Source: Burkholderiales bacterium UBA2459 | GTDB lineage: Bacteria > Pseudomonadota > Gammaproteobacteria > Burkholderiales > Burkholderiaceae_E | Assembly: GCA_002342365.1 (NCBI GenBank) | Contig: DDPV01000001.1 | Span: 42,210 to 68,893, forward strand | Length of the DNA: 26,684 nt | Direction of reading: 5' to 3' | Shown here: positions 7,729 through 17,300 of the stretch, in pieces | How the letters are laid out: the number at the start of each line of letters is the position of its first letter | How positions within the stretch are numbered: position 1 is the first letter of the stretch | The notes under the pieces: generated by a model | Database searches by the model: none | What the model was told of the DNA's origin: nothing | What the model saw: only the letters and a program-made list of their open reading frames with translations | Position numbers and translations under genes: made by a program

Positions 7729-9812
7729 GGCGCATCGGCTCCCAAAGATGGTTGATTCGAAAGGCATTGCTGCACCCTTTGGGCAAGCGCCTGGGCCGTA
7801 AGCCCGAAATGTTGATAAAGCACGCTGGCTGGTGCTGACTCGCCGAATTGACTCAGGCCCACCACATCAGCACAGCCATACTTCCACCAGCCATCTGCAA
7901 CCCCCGCCTCAATCGCAATGCGCGGGTGTTGGCCAAGCACTTGTTCTTTCCAGGCTTTGTCTTGCCGGTCAAAAAGACTCGATGAGGGCATCGACACCAC
8001 TCTTACCGCAATGGAGGACGCAGCCAACAGGTCAGCAGCGTCGATGGCGATGCCAACTTCAGACCCGCTTGCCAGAAGGCTTGCCCTCGCATGTGCGCAG
8101 TCGCGTAAAACATAAGCCCCCCGTGATGCAGCAATACGCTGGGCTGCATCAAGCTCAAGCAACGGCACGGCTTGTCGCGTCAATAGCAAGGCGCTTGGCC
8201 CTTGCTGACGATGGATAGCCGCAGTCCAGGCAATCGCTGTTTCAATCGCATCGGCAGGCCGCCACACGTCCAGATTGGGAATCAGCCGCAAACTGGCAGC
8301 ATGCTCAATCGGCTGGTGCGTGGGACCGTCCTCGCCCAAACCAATCGAGTCGTGGGTAAAGACATGAATCACGCGCAGGCGCATCAGCGCAGCCATCCGC
8401 AGCGCGTTGCGCGCGTAATCGCTAAAGGTCAAAAAGGTGCCGCCATATGGAACAAAGCCGCCGTGTAAGGCCATCCCATTCATGATTGCGGCCATACCAA
8501 ACTCGCGTACCCCGTAGTTGATATGCCGCCCCGGTGCGATCCCGCTTTCGTCAACCCGCATGGCTCCACAACCTTTGAAGTCTGTCAGGTTGCTTCCTGT
8601 CAAGTCAGCCGAACCACCGATCAACTCGCTTAAAGCAGGGCCAACCAGCTGCAGCACATTTTGCGAGGCCTTGCGCGTTGCCACTTTCTCGCCCGCCGCG
8701 TTGCGCGCCGCGGCATCATCGATCGCTTGTGCTGCAATTTGCGGCCAATCAGCAGGCAAGACCCCCGAGCTTCGACGCAAAAACTCGGCAATCAACGACG
8801 GGTCATGAGCCTGATAAGCCTGCAAGACCGCCTGCCACTGAGCCTCGATCGCAGCACCTTCGTGCCGCTCGTCCCAGGCCTCACGCAATGCATCAGGAAT
8901 CGCAAAAGGCTGCTCTTCCCAGCCCATTGCCTTGCGGGTTGCTTCGATTTCTTCCCGCCCAAGCGGCTCGCCGTGGGTTTTTGCGCTACCCGCCTTGGTG
9001 GCGGCACCCGCGCCGATGATGGTGCGGCAAATAATCAGACAGGGTCCCTGGTCGACGCCCACGCCAGCTCTGGCCTCGATCAACGCGCGGTCAATTTGCC
9101 CGGCATCGTGACCGTCGATAGGCCCGATCACCCGCCAGCCGTAGGCGCGAAAGCGGGCGGCGGTGTCATCACTGAACCAGTGCTTGACTGCGCCGTCGAT
9201 CGAAATGCCGTTGTCATCGTAGAGCGCAATCAGTTTGGCGAGTTTCCAGGTTCCGGCAAGCGAACACACTTCGTGGCTGATGCCTTCCATCAGGCAACCA
9301 TCGCCAACAAAGGCATAGGTGTGATGATCAACCAGTGGCGCCAAGCCCTCGCGGTTATATGCCACAGCAAGCAGGCGCTCGGCAAGCGCCATGCCCACCG
9401 CATTGGCAAGCCCCTGGCCAAGCGGACCGGTGGTGGTCTCAACCCCCGGCGTAACGCCGTGCTCGGGATGCCCCGGGGTGAGGCTATGTAACTTGCGAAA
9501 TGACTTGAGCTCATCAAGCGGCAGCGCATAGCCAGTTAAATGCAGAAGTGCATAGAGCAACATCGATCCATGGCCGTTGGAAAGCACGAATCGGTCGCGA
9601 TTCACCCAGGCCGGATTGGCCGGGTTGTGGCGAAGATGGCCTTTCCACAGCACCAAGGCAATGTCAGCCATGCCCATCGGCATGCCTGGATGTCCTGAAC
9701 TGGCTGCCTGGACGGCATCCATCGCCAAAATTCTGAGCGCATTGGCCATCGGGCCGAACCGCGCCGCTTCGATCGCGGTAAGTCGTGAATGGGCGGTTTT
9801 GGTTGTTGTCAT
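7725..9812 (-). CDS. tkt: Transketolase
   Basis: Transketolase is the thiamine-diphosphate enzyme that moves two-carbon units between sugar phosphates in the non-oxidative pentose phosphate pathway, linking it to glycolysis. The 695-residue length is normal. Motifs in order: SSGHPGMPMGMADIA near residues 38-52, HNPANPAWVNRDRFVLSNGHGS, ETTTGPLGQGLANAVGMA, the ThDP-binding region from GDGCLMEGISHEV to DDNGISID, the pyrimidine-domain REFGMAAIMNGMALHGG, and THDSIGLGEDGPTHQPIEH. The ATG at 9812 begins MTTTKTAHSRL. An upstream in-frame extension exists but does not resemble transketolase. As the first gene of the minus-strand block, it probably takes the operon promoter in the 9813-9932 spacer. Confidence 0.96.
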   Translation of the reverse strand: MTTTKTAHSRLTAIEAARFGPMANALRILAMDAVQAASSGHPGMPMGMADIALVLWKGHLRHNPANPAWVNRDRFVLSNGHGSMLLYALLHLTGYALPLDELKSFRKLHSLTPGHPEHGVTPGVETTTGPLGQGLANAVGMALAERLLAVAYNREGLAPLVDHHTYAFVGDGCLMEGISHEVCSLAGTWKLAKLIALYDDNGISIDGAVKHWFSDDTAARFRAYGWRVIGPIDGHDAGQIDRALIEARAGVGVDQGPCLIICRTIIGAGAATKAGSAKTHGEPLGREEIEATRKAMGWEEQPFAIPDALREAWDERHEGAAIEAQWQAVLQAYQAHDPSLIAEFLRRSSGVLPADWPQIAAQAIDDAAARNAAGEKVATRKASQNVLQLVGPALSELIGGSADLTGSNLTDFKGCGAMRVDESGIAPGRHINYGVREFGMAAIMNGMALHGGFVPYGGTFLTFSDYARNALRMAALMRLRVIHVFTHDSIGLGEDGPTHQPIEHAASLRLIPNLDVWRPADAIETAIAWTAAIHRQQGPSALLLTRQAVPLLELDAAQRIAASRGAYVLRDCAHARASLLASGSEVGIAIDAADLLAASSIAVRVVSMPSSSLFDRQDKAWKEQVLGQHPRIAIEAGVADGWWKYGCADVVGLSQFGESAPASVLYQHFGLTAQALAQRVQQCLSNQPSLGADAP

Positions 9813-9932
9813 GAGCGAGACCCGGATGCAAAACCCGCTGATGGTACCAAAGCGCGCCTTGCGCCCATGCGTGGACATCGACCCGGAATGCCCTCTGGGC
9901 ACTTATAATTGACACGAAGGATCAAAAATACC
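9813..9932. promoter_or_regulatory. Divergent promoter region between tkt and the AdoMetDC-spermidine synthase gene
   Basis: This 120-base spacer must hold the promoters of both the minus-strand tkt operon and the plus-strand polyamine gene. On the plus strand a perfect TATAAT (9904-9909) lies 24 bases before the ATG at 9933, but no good -35 box is found about 17 bases upstream. It would give a very short leader with AAGGA (9917-9921) near its 5' end. A TTGACA (9909-9914) overlaps the TATAAT by one base and has no matching -10 at the usual distance. For tkt I see no convincing hexamer pair. Only the -10-like element is supported. Confidence 0.4.
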
Positions 9933-11225
9933 ATGCAAGGTCTTCATCTCACCGCTGATTTATCCGCTTGCAATGCGCCTGGCGCTTTGCTCTGTGACTT
10001 ATCGCGTCTTCGACAGCTCTGCCTCAAGCTGGTCGAAGAGGCTGGCCTTTGCGCGGTTGGCGATCGTTTCCACCGCTTCCCTGACTACGCTGGTCAACCC
10101 GGCGGTGTAACCGGCATGATTTTGCTCGCCGAATCACATCTGGCGCTTCACACCTGGCCGGAACAATCAGCGGTTACCCTGGATGTTTACGTTTGCAATT
10201 TTTCAAAGGACAACAGCGAGAAGGCCGAGACACTTTTGCAGGCCTTGATCGGCCACTTTGACCCGAGAAGCTTTGAGAGGCACCAAATCCGGCGGGGTGC
10301 AAGCCAAGCGCTGCACTGGGGCGACGAGCAACTCAATGCGCACAGCCGTTACGGCTATCAACTCGGCGCCCGACTTCATAGCGAACAAACTCCTTATCAG
10401 CACATTGAGGTGTTTGAAAGCCCTCAGTTCGGACGTTTGTTCAGGCTCGACGGGGACTACATGACCTCTGAGCGCGACGAATTTTTTTATCACGAAGCGA
10501 TGATCCATCCGGCAGCCATCGCCATCGGTGCGCCCCGAAGCGCGCTCATCCTCGGCGGCGGCGATGGAGGCTCCGCCGAAGAACTCCTCAAGTATCCCAG
10601 CATGCAGCGGGTGGTGATCGCCGAACTCGATGAGGCGGTGGTACGGGTTGCCCGACGCTTTTTCACATCGGTTCACCGGGGTGCGCTCGACGATCCGCGG
10701 GTAAAAGTGTGTATCGGCGATGGGTTTGCCTTTGTGAATCAGAGCAAAGATCTGTTTGATCTGGTCGTTCTCGATCTCACCGACCCGGATACGCCGGCGC
10801 AGGCGCTTTACACCGAGGCCCTTTTTGCTGACATCCGCAAGCGGCTCAGTCCGCAGGGTGCAATGGTTCTGCACACAGGCGCACCCCTATTCAAACCCGA
10901 TGCGGTTGCCGATTTGCACGCAGCCTTGCGCAGGCAATTCAAGAAAGTGGCCCCACTCGGACTCTACATCCCGCTTTATGGCAGCTACTGGACCATGGCG
11001 GTTTGCAGCGACACGACCGACCCCCGACTATGCTCTTCAGACACCGTCAAAGCTCGCTTGCGCGATAACCGCATCGAAGCCCTTTCCTACTACAACCCGG
11101 AAATCCATAGCGCTTTGTTTGCTTTGCCGAATTATCTCAAGCGCTTGTTGCAGGCCAAAGATGAAGCGCCACGCCAGTCGACGTCATCAAGCCCGACTTC
11201 TTGTCGGCAAGCTCGCGCAGCCTGA
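9933..11225 (+). CDS. Fused S-adenosylmethionine decarboxylase (SpeH type) - spermidine synthase (SpeE)
   Basis: One 430-residue protein carries two consecutive spermidine-synthesis enzymes. Residues 1 to about 130 are a bacterial class-1b AdoMet decarboxylase: GLHLTADLSACN at the start, then AESHLALHTWPE. Ser68 is the predicted self-cleavage site giving the pyruvoyl group; His73 and Cys88 have the same spacing as the catalytic residues of the Thermotoga enzyme. Residues about 140-410 are an aminopropyltransferase with YQHIEVFES, LDGDYMTSERDEFFYHE, the AdoMet-binding LGGGDGGSAEELL, VVLDLTDPDTPA and PLYGSYWTMAVCS. Together they would decarboxylate AdoMet and transfer its aminopropyl group to putrescine. 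The start has AAGGA 11 bases upstream. The reading frame is open across the junction with no frameshift. Its 3' end overlaps rsmE by 65 bases. Substrate could be another diamine; sequence alone does not decide. Confidence 0.9.
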   Translation: MQGLHLTADLSACNAPGALLCDLSRLRQLCLKLVEEAGLCAVGDRFHRFPDYAGQPGGVTGMILLAESHLALHTWPEQSAVTLDVYVCNFSKDNSEKAETLLQALIGHFDPRSFERHQIRRGASQALHWGDEQLNAHSRYGYQLGARLHSEQTPYQHIEVFESPQFGRLFRLDGDYMTSERDEFFYHEAMIHPAAIAIGAPRSALILGGGDGGSAEELLKYPSMQRVVIAELDEAVVRVARRFFTSVHRGALDDPRVKVCIGDGFAFVNQSKDLFDLVVLDLTDPDTPAQALYTEALFADIRKRLSPQGAMVLHTGAPLFKPDAVADLHAALRRQFKKVAPLGLYIPLYGSYWTMAVCSDTTDPRLCSSDTVKARLRDNRIEALSYYNPEIHSALFALPNYLKRLLQAKDEAPRQSTSSSPTSCRQARAA

Positions 11226-12057
11226 CCCGCTTAAGCGAGAAGCAGCGACAAGCCCAGGCAGCCAACACCGGGCTGCTGAGTTTTTCCTTGACCGCGAACA
11301 GTCGCACCACGTGATGCGGGTGCTAAGGCTGCAGCCGAATGACGCGCTGGAATTGCTCGACGGCGCGGGTCATTGCTACCTCACCCGCATCGTTTCGCTG
11401 AGCAAGGACCGGGTGACACTTCGGGAGCAAGCTCAATGCTTCGTGCCTCCGAATCGATTACAGCTCAGTCTGATCCAGGGGCTGAGCAGCGCCGATCATA
11501 TGGACTTCAGCATCCAAAAGGGTGTGGAGCTTGGCTTGAACGCTTTTGTTCCGGTGCACTGCGAACGCAGCGTGAGTCGCATCGATGCCTCGCGCGCAGC
11601 AAGCAAGCAAGGGCACTGGAACCGGGTGGCCCAGGCGGCCTGCATGCAATCGGGACATCCCTGGCTGCCGCGAATTCTTGAACCGATGACCCTCCAGGAA
11701 GGCTTAGGCTGGGCGGCCTCACACCGCGACGCAGAGAATGCGCCCAAGCAGCTCGGAGCGATGCCGCTGCAGTTATGGATGCTCGATCCTTATGCGTCTG
11801 AGGCTTTGCGGGATCGGCTACTTGCAAGCGCAGCAGAGGCTCAGCAATCCACCCCATCGGTGATCTTGCTGGTAGGCCCTGAAGCCGGCCTCAGCGATCA
11901 GGAGGCCGAGGCTGCGAAAGCCGCTGGTTTCTTGGCGCTCCATGCCGGGCCCCGCACGCTGCGCACCGAGACGGCTGCACTGGCTGCAATCGCAGCCATT
12001 CAGGCGACCTGGGGCGATTGGGCCGATGCGCCTTCTGCGCGCTGGCTTTGCGCATGA
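11161..12057 (+). CDS. rsmE: 16S rRNA (uracil-1498-N3)-methyltransferase RsmE
   Basis: RsmE is a SPOUT-fold methyltransferase that methylates N3 of U1498 in 16S rRNA. The 298-residue protein has an N-terminal PUA-like region with HHVMRVLRLQPNDALELLDG, the central SADHMDFSIQKGVELGLNAFVPVHCERSV segment (split here only by convention) and the C-terminal knotted AdoMet site LLVGPEAGLSDQE ... GPRTLRTETAALAAI. The ATG at 11161 lies inside the preceding gene; it is preferred because the residues just after it (RLLVGKL) align with the usual RFFV-type N-terminus. About 15 extra residues follow before the next conserved block. The 3' end overlaps convergent maeB by 58 bases. Co-transcription with the polyamine gene is likely. 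Confidence 0.9.
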   Translation: MKRHASRRHQARLLVGKLAQPDPLKREAATSPGSQHRAAEFFLDREQSHHVMRVLRLQPNDALELLDGAGHCYLTRIVSLSKDRVTLREQAQCFVPPNRLQLSLIQGLSSADHMDFSIQKGVELGLNAFVPVHCERSVSRIDASRAASKQGHWNRVAQAACMQSGHPWLPRILEPMTLQEGLGWAASHRDAENAPKQLGAMPLQLWMLDPYASEALRDRLLASAAEAQQSTPSVILLVGPEAGLSDQEAEAAKAAGFLALHAGPRTLRTETAALAAIAAIQATWGDWADAPSARWLCA

Positions 12058-14318
12058 ACGTCTGACACCGTCCAAGCGGTCATGTTGACAAGCCGTCGCA
12101 CCGTGGCCGAGGGCGTGAGAATATGGACCGGCGCTGCAGCGCCGAGCAACACAGGACCAATCGCCACATTGTTGCCGGCTGCAACCTTCAAAAGGTTATA
12201 AGACACATTGGCCGCGTCCATGGTGGGCATCACCAGCAAATTGGCCTCACCGCTGAGCGAAGAATCCGACAGAATCGTGCGCCGGTAAGTGGGGTCAAGC
12301 GCTGCATCGGCATGCATTTCACCGTCAACCTCAAAGTCCACGCCGCGCTGATGCAAGATCGCAAGCGCTGCACGCATCTTGCTTGCCGAGGGTACATCGG
12401 AAGTCCCGAAATTTGAGTGCGACAATAAGGCCGCCTTCGGCTGCACGCCTTTTTGCGACAGTTGCTCAGCGGCAAGCAGCGTGAGCTCGGCAATTTGCTC
12501 CGCGCTCGGATCATGATTGACATGGGTGTCAACCAGGGTGAGTTGCCGATCGGGCAACAGCACCGTACTCATCGCTCCATACGTATGCACGCCGGCGCGC
12601 TTGCCGATGACCTGATCAATGTATCCCAGATGCGAGGCGTAGGCACCAAAGGTGCCACAAATCATGCCGTCAGCTTCGCCAAGATGAACCATCAAGGCGC
12701 CAATCAGGGTGAAGCGCCTTCGCAATTCAATTTGCGCATATTGCTCGGTCACGCCCTTGCGACTGGTCAACCGATGATAAGCCTGCCAATAAACCCGAAA
12801 CCGATCGTCACGTTCGGGATTCACCACTGCAAAATCAGCTCCCGGTCGAATCCGCAAGCCAAGCCTTTGGATCCTCGATTCAATCACTGCCGGACGGCCA
12901 ACGAGAATCGGCTGCGCCAGACCCTCATCGATCACCACCTGGGCAGCGCGCAAGACTCGCTCGTCCTCGCCCTCGGCATAAACCACCCGCTTGTTCGCCG
13001 CCCGGCGGGCTGCAGCAAAAATCGGCCGCATAAAGTTGCCGGATTTGTAAACAAACTGCTCCAGATTGCTTCGATAGGCGTCAAAGTCCTCGATCGGGCG
13101 CGTCGCCACGCCGGACGCCATCGCCGCTTTGGCCACCGCCGGAGCAATTCTTGCGATCAGCCGAGGGTCAAAAGGCTTGGGAATCAAGTACTCCGGGCCG
13201 AAACTCAAGCCAAGATTACCGTAGGCGGCCGTCACAATTTCAGACTGCTCTTCACGGGCCAGATCGGCCACAGCAAGCACCGCTGCAATTTCCATCTCGC
13301 GGGTGATTGTGGTTGCTCCAACGTCAAGCGCACCGCGAAAGATGAAGGGAAAACAGAGCACGTTGTTGACCTGGTTCGGATAATCGGTGCGCCCGGTAGC
13401 GATCACCGCATCGGGTCGCGCGGCTTTGGCCAAATCCGGGAGAATTTCCGGCTCGGGGTTGGCAAGCGCAAAGACCAGCGGATGAGGCGCCATGCGGCTG
13501 ACCATTTCCGGCTTGAGCACACCGCCTGCTGAAAGTCCCAAAAAGATATCCGCGTTCTCAATCACCTCATCAAGGCTGCGTGCCTCGGTCTTTTGAGCAA
13601 ATCGCGCCTTGTCCGGGTCCATCAGTGCAAGCCTTCCCTCAAACACCACGCCCGCCAGATCGGTAACCCAAATGTTCTCAATCGGCAATCCAAGGTCAAC
13701 CAGCAAATCAAGACAAGCCAATGCGGCAGCACCTGCGCCGCTGGTGACCAACTTCACCGACTTCATGCTTTTGCCGACGACCTTTAGCCCGTTGCTGAGT
13801 GCAGCACCGACGACGATCGCGGTTCCGTGCTGATCGTCGTGAAAAACCGGAATCTTCATCCGTTTTCTCAACTGACGTTCAACCTCAAAGCAATCGGGCG
13901 CTTTGATGTCTTCAAGATTGATTCCACCAAATGTGGGCTCAAGCGCTGCAATGATTTCCACAAGCTTGGCAGGATCCTTCTCGTTGATTTCGATATCAAA
14001 AACATCGATGCCTGCAAACTTTTTGAACAGAACCGCTTTGCCCTCCATCACGGGCTTACCAGCCAAAGGACCGATGTCGCCAAGGCCTAAGACGGCCGTG
14101 CCGTTGGTGACCACGCCCACAAGGTTTGCGCGTCCGGTGTAGCGAAACGCGTTGGCCGGGTCCTTGACGATTTCTTCGCAGGCCGCAGCAACCCCGGGGC
14201 TGTAGGCAAGGGCGAGATCACGCTGGTTGGTGAGTTGCTTGGTGGGTTCGACCGAGATTTTTCCAGGCCTGCCTTGTTCGTGGTATTCGAGCGCTGCTTG
14301 ACGCAGTTGCGGATCCAT
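12000..14318 (-). CDS. maeB: NADP-dependent malic enzyme with C-terminal phosphotransacetylase-like domain (MaeB type)
   Basis: MaeB decarboxylates malate to pyruvate with NADP reduction. The 772-residue length matches the fused family. Residues 1 to about 420 are the malic enzyme part: LALAYSPGVAAACEEI, GTAVLGLGDIGPLAGKPVMEGKAVLFKKFAGIDVFDIEI (catalytic and hinge region), HDDQHGTAIVVGAALSNGLK (metal and substrate), and the NAD(P) Rossmann segment VTSGAGAAALACLDLL. Residues about 430-760 resemble phosphate acetyltransferase (ANKRVVYAEGEDERVLRAAQ, LLPDRQLTLVDTHVN); in this family that domain is usually regulatory, binding acetyl-CoA. The ATG directly follows the TGA of the upstream dehydrogenase, whose last codons contain its AGGAGAG ribosome-binding site, so the two are coupled. 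Confidence 0.95.
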   Translation of the reverse strand: MDPQLRQAALEYHEQGRPGKISVEPTKQLTNQRDLALAYSPGVAAACEEIVKDPANAFRYTGRANLVGVVTNGTAVLGLGDIGPLAGKPVMEGKAVLFKKFAGIDVFDIEINEKDPAKLVEIIAALEPTFGGINLEDIKAPDCFEVERQLRKRMKIPVFHDDQHGTAIVVGAALSNGLKVVGKSMKSVKLVTSGAGAAALACLDLLVDLGLPIENIWVTDLAGVVFEGRLALMDPDKARFAQKTEARSLDEVIENADIFLGLSAGGVLKPEMVSRMAPHPLVFALANPEPEILPDLAKAARPDAVIATGRTDYPNQVNNVLCFPFIFRGALDVGATTITREMEIAAVLAVADLAREEQSEIVTAAYGNLGLSFGPEYLIPKPFDPRLIARIAPAVAKAAMASGVATRPIEDFDAYRSNLEQFVYKSGNFMRPIFAAARRAANKRVVYAEGEDERVLRAAQVVIDEGLAQPILVGRPAVIESRIQRLGLRIRPGADFAVVNPERDDRFRVYWQAYHRLTSRKGVTEQYAQIELRRRFTLIGALMVHLGEADGMICGTFGAYASHLGYIDQVIGKRAGVHTYGAMSTVLLPDRQLTLVDTHVNHDPSAEQIAELTLLAAEQLSQKGVQPKAALLSHSNFGTSDVPSASKMRAALAILHQRGVDFEVDGEMHADAALDPTYRRTILSDSSLSGEANLLVMPTMDAANVSYNLLKVAAGNNVAIGPVLLGAAAPVHILTPSATVRRLVNMTAWTVSDVHAQSQRAEGASAQSPQVA

Positions 14319-17300
14319 TCAACTCTCCTCTTTGCTCTTGCTTTGGGCTCTCAGGCCAAGATTCCATGCCAAAACGGTCGCAACATGGACCGCTTTGCGG
14401 CCGGCGCCGTCGTGGATTTGATGGCGACAGCTTGTGCCATCGGCAACAATCCAGGCATCAGGCCTTGCGTTGCGAATCGCCGGCAGCAACTCAGCTTCGC
14501 CCATCGCCATCGACAGTTCGAGCATGTTGACATCGTAGCCGAAGGCACCTGCCATACCGCAACAACTGCTTTGAATCAGCTTGGTTTCCAGCCCCGGAAT
14601 TCGCGCAAGCAGACGAACGGCGGGCGTGAGGGCATCAAAGGCCTTTTGGTGACAATGCCCGTGAAGCATCAGCGTTTGCCCGGGTGCTGGCCGAAACGCA
14701 AGCTGCATCTCGCCGGCTTCGATGTGCTGCTCAATGAACTCCTCAAAAAGCAGTGAACGCTTTGCAAGCGCTTGGGCAAGTGCCTGCTCATCTGGCTCAA
14801 GCCTCATGGCCAACAACTCGTCGCGCATCGTGAGCAGGCAGCTTGGCTCCACACCGACAAGCCAGGCCCCTTCCTCGATCAGGGGTGACAAGCGCTCAAG
14901 CATATGCCGCAGAAGCCGGCTCGCGGTCGGTGTGTCGCCGCTTGCAAGCGCGCTGCGCCCGCAGCATAGCGGCTGCCCGGTTTCCGAGAGCTCATGCTGA
15001 GCGATCACACGGCAGCCGGCCGCTTCAAGCACAGCCTTGGCGTCTTGCAGCAGCTCGGGTTCAAAATAATTGTTAAAGCTATCGGCCCAGAGCACCACAA
15101 GCGGCGCAGTTTTCAGTCCCTGAGCGCTTTGCTGGGCTTGATGATTCGTCTGTTGCGTTGCAGGCGATTGTGGCGATCGCTCACCCGGCTTGTGTGACTT
15201 AAGCCTGTGAAAAGGCCGGGCTGCCCAATGCGGCAGGCTCCGGCCCCTGGCTGCAATCCCTGTGAAGCCTTGCAACAGCAACCGAAGCAGCGATTGATTC
15301 GAAGCCCAGTTAGCGAGGCCCGGAACATAACTGACATAAGGAGCCCAGCGCGGAAGGCTTGCAATCATCCAGTCTTTGAGGTCTGGTCTGGCAAGCTGCC
15401 GGCGCTGGGCCAACACCTCAATTTTCATCTTTGCCATGTCAATCCCGGTTGGGCACTCACGGCGGCAAGCTTTGCAACTGACGCAAAGCGTCAGAGCCTC
15501 AGCCACCGAGGGATCGTGCAAGCCTGCAGGGCCGAGTTGACCGCTTGCGGCAAGTCGCAAGGTGTTGGCTCTACCGCGCACGCTGTGCTGTTCGTCGCGG
15601 GTGACACGAAAGCTCGGACACATCACTGCGGCGTCAAATTTGCGGCAATGTCCGTTGTTATTACACATCTCAAGGGCTTTGCCAAAGCCCTGAGCAGGAT
15701 CGCCACCTGTGCCCGGCGCGGTCAGCGCCTCGGTGAGCGGATCGTTTTGCACGTCCCAGGCCGACCAGTCCAGCGCCGTTTTCATGGGCTGCATCGCATA
15801 ACCGGGTCGATAGCGGAAAAGCTCACGTTGATCCATCGGCGTGCAGCGCACGATCTTGCCGGGGTTCATCAAAGCCTGCGGATCAAAAGCGTCCTTGACC
15901 TGCTCAAAGGCTTTGTTGAGTCGATCCCCGTACTGCCAGCGCACCCACTCGCTGCGCACCAGCCCATCGCCGTGCTCACCCGAAAAAGCGCCCTTGTATC
16001 GCCGAACCAGGGCACTGGCCTCCTCGGCAATCGAGCGCATCGCCAGCGCGCCCTCGCGCCGCATGTCGAGAATCGGGCGCACGTGCAGGGTTCCGACCGA
16101 AGCGTGGGCATACCAGGTACCGCGTGTGCCGTGGCGGGCAAAAACCTCGGTGAGCGCGCTCGTGTATTCGGCAAGATGCTCAAGCGGCACAGCGCAATCT
16201 TCGATAAAGCTCACCGGTTTTCCATCACCGCGCAAGCTCATCATGATGTTGAGTCCCGCTTTACGAACCTCCCAGAGCGCCTTTTGCGAGACTTCCTCAG
16301 GCATGCTGACCACACTACCGGCCTGCCCCAGATCACCCATCAGCGCCACCAGATCGTCGAGCTGATTTCGCAGACCTGCCTGCTCATGCCCGCTGAATTC
16401 CACAAGCAAAATCGCCTCTGGCGTTGCTTTGCTCGGGTCGATCAGCGCGCTTTCCATGACTTTGCGAAAAGACGGATTCTTGCGAGCAAGGTCAATCATC
16501 GTCCGGTCAACCAGTTCAACGGCCGACGGTTTGAGCTTGACGATGTGTTGTGCTGCATTCATGGCTGCAGAAAAGCGCTCGAAATTGACAACACCAAGCA
16601 CCTTGTGTTTGGGCAGGGGCGCGAGGCGCAAACGCAGCTTGCGGAACAGACCTAAGGTCCCTTCAGAGCCAACCAGCAAATGCGCCAAATTGACGGATCC
16701 GTCCGCGGTGTAGGGACGCTCCGATTGCGGATGAAAAACATCGAGGTTGTAACCGCCGACCCGACGCAGGAGCTTGGGGAACTGTTGCGCGATGTCATCG
16801 CGATGCGCCTGCCCGATTTCAAAAAGTCGCGATACCAGCGCCCCGCCCCGAGCGGTTTTCATACGTTCGCCACCGCGCACACCAAAAGGGCCAAACCATT
16901 CCACCGTGCCATCGGCAAGCAAGACTTCGATCGCTTCGGTGTTGTGCACCATGTTGCCGTAGGCAAGCGATCGCGAGCCGCAGGCGTTGTTTCCAGCCAT
17001 CCCGCCAAGCGTCGCTTGAGCTGAAGTCGACACATCAACCGGGAACCACAGCCCCCTGTCTCTGAGCCGGGCATTGAGATGATCGAGCACCATGCCAGGC
17101 TCGACCTCCACGCTTTGATTGTCAGGGTCAAAGTTCAGCATGCGGTTTAGGTGTTTGCTGGTGTCGATCACAAGCGCAGCGCCAACCGTCTGACCGCATT
17201 GGCTGCTGCCAGCCCCACGAGGCAACACCGGCACTGACAGTTCCCGACACAACTCCAGCGCTGCCTCCACGTCGGTGATGTCTTCGGGCACCAAAACTGC

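Noticed and set aside
8661..9491. 276-codon plus-strand frame opposite tkt
   Set aside because: Antisense shadow of transketolase; no independent evidence of coding.
2917..9812. A Calvin-cycle (cbb) operon
   Set aside because: tkt, gap, pgk and a CbbA-like aldolase occur in cbb operons, but no RuBisCO, phosphoribulokinase, sedoheptulose bisphosphatase or CbbR is present and pyk is included, so a glycolysis/gluconeogenesis operon is the simpler reading.
10203..10874. 223-codon minus-strand frame opposite the polyamine fusion gene
   Set aside because: Covers the spermidine synthase core in antisense; no motif and no plausible start context.
12453..13532. 359-codon plus-strand frame opposite maeB
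   Set aside because: Antisense to conserved malic enzyme and phosphotransacetylase motifs; no domain recognised and composition is shadow-like.
15207..16655. 482-codon open frame on the plus strand, opposite the hydroxyacid dehydrogenase
   Set aside because: It lies entirely antisense to a protein with clear FAD and Fe-S motifs, shows no recognisable domain, and has the His/Arg/Ala/Gln-rich composition expected of an antisense frame in GC-rich coding DNA.
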